Source of the DNA: CALZKI01 sp045124055
Lineage (GTDB): Bacteria > Bacillota > Clostridia > Lachnospirales > Lachnospiraceae
Assembly (NCBI GenBank): GCA_045124055.1
Contig: JBGVKZ010000008.1
Coordinates: 1 to 7,479, forward strand
Reading direction: 5' to 3'
Length of the DNA: 7,479 bases
Under the pieces are notes generated by a model. The model did not search any database and was not told the origin of the DNA. It saw nothing but the letters and a program-made list of their open reading frames with translations. Shown here in pieces: positions 6,062 to 7,479 of this stretch; the first letter of the stretch is position 1; each line of letters begins with the position of its first letter. The position numbers were made by a program, and so were the translations under genes.

Positions 6062-6256
6062 TTGAATAAGGAATTTGAACGCTGCTGCACATTTCTAGCT
6101 GAGATGATGGAAAAGTACGGTCGGGAGGTTTTGCGTGATATAATTGTAGAGCTTCAGCTTGAACCAGAAACTTGGCGTTATGATGCAGAAGTGAAAATAC
6201 TTCGGTATGAGACTTATGTGAATAGATTCCGGAAACGATTTAGGGAAGTTGTATAA
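6062..6256 (+). CDS. Small conserved-looking protein of unknown function (64 aa)
   Basis: The TTG start is well supported: AAGGAGG (6049-6055) ends six bases upstream, and no ATG is in reach. The protein is charged and probably all-helical: M-N-K-E-F-E-R-C-C-T-F-L-A-E-M-M-E-K-Y-G-R-E-V-L, then a break at P-E-T-W, then a basic end R-F-R-K-R-F-R-E-V-V. The pattern 'F-x-x-x-x-x-F-L-x-x-M-x-x-K-Y-G-x-x-V-L' recalls small hypothetical proteins of Lachnospiraceae mobile elements, but I cannot name a family. The basic tail would allow nucleic-acid binding. It lies between the palindrome array and the AbiF module, with a repressor-like site on its putative promoter. It could be a regulator of this block, an accessory factor or an antitoxin; none is shown by the sequence. 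Confidence 0.6.
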   Translation: MNKEFERCCTFLAEMMEKYGREVLRDIIVELQLEPETWRYDAEVKILRYETYVNRFRKRFREVV

Positions 6257-6378
6257 GGATTACCGACATCCTGCGAGAGTGGGATGTGATACATACGAAA
6301 GAGCGTTCAAATAGTAAAAGTTATTGAGACAATAGAATAAAATACAAATAAAAACTTGAATAAAATCCGGAAAAAGAA

Positions 6379-6407
6379 TTGACTTTTTTTAAGGGAAATG
6401 ATAGAGT
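6379..6407 (+). promoter_or_regulatory. Promoter for the AbiF-associated small RNA
   Basis: TTGACT (6379-6384) is followed after 17 bases by TAGAGT (6402-6407), and the bases TGA at 6399-6401 supply an extended -10. Transcription would start near 6413-6415, giving an RNA of about 80 nt that ends at the terminator at 6496. Confidence 0.6.
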
Positions 6408-6413
6408 TTATGT

Positions 6414-6496
6414 AGGCCGTAGGGAGGCAAGGGTAGTGCCCTAATCCAAATATCCTATTAGCGGGATTAAGAATGGTATATCCATTCTTTTTTTTT
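6414..6496 (+). ncRNA. Putative AbiF-associated non-coding RNA (antitoxin RNA candidate)
   Basis: A short structured RNA is predicted between its own promoter and its own terminator, directly before the Abi_2 gene. Possible stems are GGCA (6426-6429) with TGCC (6437-6440), or alternatively AGGG (6430-6433) with CCCT (6439-6442); TAATCC (6442-6447) with GGATTA (6464-6469); and the terminator stem. The loop of the second hairpin contains CCTA (6454-6457), which can pair with TAGG at 6413-6416 or 6420-6423 to form a pseudoknot. Conserved RNAs upstream of abiF genes are known, and such RNAs have been described as antitoxins of the AbiF nuclease; whether this one matches the published motif needs a covariance-model search. 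The alternative is an attenuator leader acting only on abiF transcription. Confidence 0.65.
6469..6496 (+). terminator. Intrinsic terminator between the small RNA and the Abi gene
   Basis: A perfect 8-bp stem AAGAATGG (6469-6476) / CCATTCTT (6482-6489) with loop TATAT is followed by an unbroken run of nine T (6488-6496). The Abi gene begins only 20 bp later with no obvious promoter of its own, so its mRNA most likely arises by read-through, which would keep toxin levels low relative to the RNA. Confidence 0.9.
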
Positions 6497-6515
6497 ACCG
6501 AAAAGAGGTGATTTG

Positions 6516-7469
6516 ATGGCAAATACAGAACCGCCAATAACACTTGAAGAACAAGTAATACAAATGAAAAAATATGTTTCTTTCAGACAGCGTAAGAAGA
6601 TGAGAGATTTTCTAAATTATGCTGGATATTTTCGTGCGAGTAGATATGGAAAGTATTTGCTGTCAAGAGTCGAAGTGACTGGTGCGAAATCGAAACAGGA
6701 TATACTGTTTGCTTTGTATAAGTTTGATGTTGAGCTTAGGCGGATATTGAGCTTTTATTGTAATAGGGCAGAGGTTCGTTTTAAAAGTGCTTTATCTAAT
6801 GCCTGTTCAATAAAATTGAATAATGGCACGTTTTATTTGGATAAGCAGTCATATACACCTTCACAAGGTGAGAAGGATGCTAAGAAAAGAAAACAAAATA
6901 TAGCTTTCTTTAACAATCATCTGTATAAAGATATACTTGATAAAGAGGAAAAGTTACGTAAAGATGTAAGAAAATATCCTGAATTGAAGGAATATAGAAA
7001 AGGTGGAAATAGGCAAAAGAATAAATTGCCGGTATGGGTTGCATTTAGTTACTTTGAGTTAGGGACTGTAACGATGATGTATAATTATTTGCGTGGTGAT
7101 TTACGCAAGGTAATTCTGGTATATGCATTTGGAAAAACAAACTATGCTAAAAGAGACACAGAGGTCATGGATACGTGGTTGGATGCAGTAAGAAATCTGA
7201 GAAATTACTGTGCACATAATTCAATGTTAGTAGGTATGACATCGTCAGTTGTATTAATGGATTCTAATGATGATGCAACCTTGCTACCGGCAGATAATGA
7301 TTTGTTTTCAAGAATATATGCATTAAAGAAATTGATTCCGATTGACGATACAAACAATATGAAGAAGGATATCAAAAAGTTAATCAATAAAACTCCGGTA
7401 GATATACTTTTACTGGGAATTCTTCCGAGAAATTGGGAAGATATTTATGACAAAATAGTTGAATTTTAA
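6516..7469 (+). CDS. abiF: AbiF-type abortive-infection protein (Abi_2 family, HEPN ribonuclease)
   Basis: This 317-aa protein matches the Abi_2 (AbiD/AbiF) family along its length. The N-terminus reads I-T-L-E-E-Q-V-I-Q-M-K-K, then F-L-N-Y-A-G-Y-F-R-A-S-R-Y, the family's 'L-x-x-I-x-Y-Y-R-L-x-x-Y' region. A central L-P-V-W-V-A-F-S-Y-F-E-L-G-T follows at about 171-184. The HEPN catalytic motif R-N-Y-C-A-H lies at 229-234 (Arg229, Asn230, His234). Such proteins act as toxins that halt growth on phage infection by cutting RNA. I chose ATG 6516, with AGAGGTG (6504-6510) five bases upstream, over TTG 6513 just before it. The gene follows a small-RNA gene and its terminator, the layout of an RNA-protein toxin-antitoxin pair. 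All key residues are present and the length is normal, so it is probably active. The gene ends 10 bp before the window edge. Confidence 0.88.
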   Translation: MANTEPPITLEEQVIQMKKYVSFRQRKKMRDFLNYAGYFRASRYGKYLLSRVEVTGAKSKQDILFALYKFDVELRRILSFYCNRAEVRFKSALSNACSIKLNNGTFYLDKQSYTPSQGEKDAKKRKQNIAFFNNHLYKDILDKEEKLRKDVRKYPELKEYRKGGNRQKNKLPVWVAFSYFELGTVTMMYNYLRGDLRKVILVYAFGKTNYAKRDTEVMDTWLDAVRNLRNYCAHNSMLVGMTSSVVLMDSNDDATLLPADNDLFSRIYALKKLIPIDDTNNMKKDIKKLINKTPVDILLLGILPRNWEDIYDKIVEF

Positions 7470-7479
7470 AATAGTGTAG

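Noticed and set aside
5985..6065. 26-codon ORF (MKEVLGDLFIRKDAEASIV...) whose TGA overlaps the TTG start of the 64-aa gene
   Set aside because: There is no Shine-Dalgarno sequence before its ATG and no recognisable feature. The TTGA overlap makes a leader peptide possible, but support is too weak.
6266..6287. Hairpin ACATCC/GGATGT after the 64-aa gene as a terminator
   Set aside because: The stem is only 6 bp with a 10-nt loop and is not followed by a T run.
6307..6543. 78-aa open frame on the - strand
   Set aside because: It covers the small-RNA promoter, the terminator and the start of abiF in antisense, and is a by-product of AT-rich sequence.

Overview
The window looks like accessory DNA from a low-GC Gram-positive anaerobe, most likely a Lachnospiraceae/Clostridia member. 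The reasons are strong AGGAGG-type ribosome binding sites, TTG and GTG starts, protein sequences typical of that group (large serine recombinase, RlmD-type tail, Abi_2 protein), and a patchwork of base composition. All supported genes are on the + strand.

Region 1 (1-2116) is the end of an integrated mobile element. It holds the 3' part of a small helix-turn-helix gene that overlaps a large serine recombinase gene. The last ~100 codons of the recombinase ORF do not look like recombinase. They read like the C-terminal extension of the 23S rRNA uracil methyltransferase RlmD/RumA of Lachnospiraceae. The change falls at a dyad-rich site (about 1799-1832), which I take as the element-chromosome junction.

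Region 2 (2117-3794) is much more AT-rich. It encodes a two-gene, overlapping ATPase + HNH nuclease module resembling Septu (PtuA/PtuB)-type anti-phage systems. The ATPase has a clear Walker A but is short and lacks a visible signature motif or Walker B. Region 3 (3965-5364) is a two-gene operon: a nucleoside phosphorylase (TTG start) and a P-loop kinase-like protein (GTG start).

Region 4 (5365-6061) has no gene but is full of structure. It carries eight degenerate copies of a palindromic site, mostly spaced exactly 31 bp apart. After these come a ~85-nt sequence that folds on paper into a three-way junction with a 45-nt hairpin, a further perfect dyad, and a promoter whose -10 region lies inside another palindrome sharing 12 nt with the array. 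A 64-aa protein of unknown function follows (6062-6256).

Region 5 (6379-7469) is an AbiF-type abortive-infection module. A small RNA of about 80 nt has its own promoter and intrinsic terminator and lies directly upstream of an Abi_2/HEPN ribonuclease gene with an R-N-x3-H motif. This is the layout of an RNA-antitoxin/protein-toxin pair.

Taken together, the window is best read as a defence-rich island next to an integration hotspot: a recombinase at the junction, then an ATPase/HNH module, a nucleotide-metabolism pair of unknown role, a heavily regulated non-coding block, and an AbiF toxin-RNA pair.
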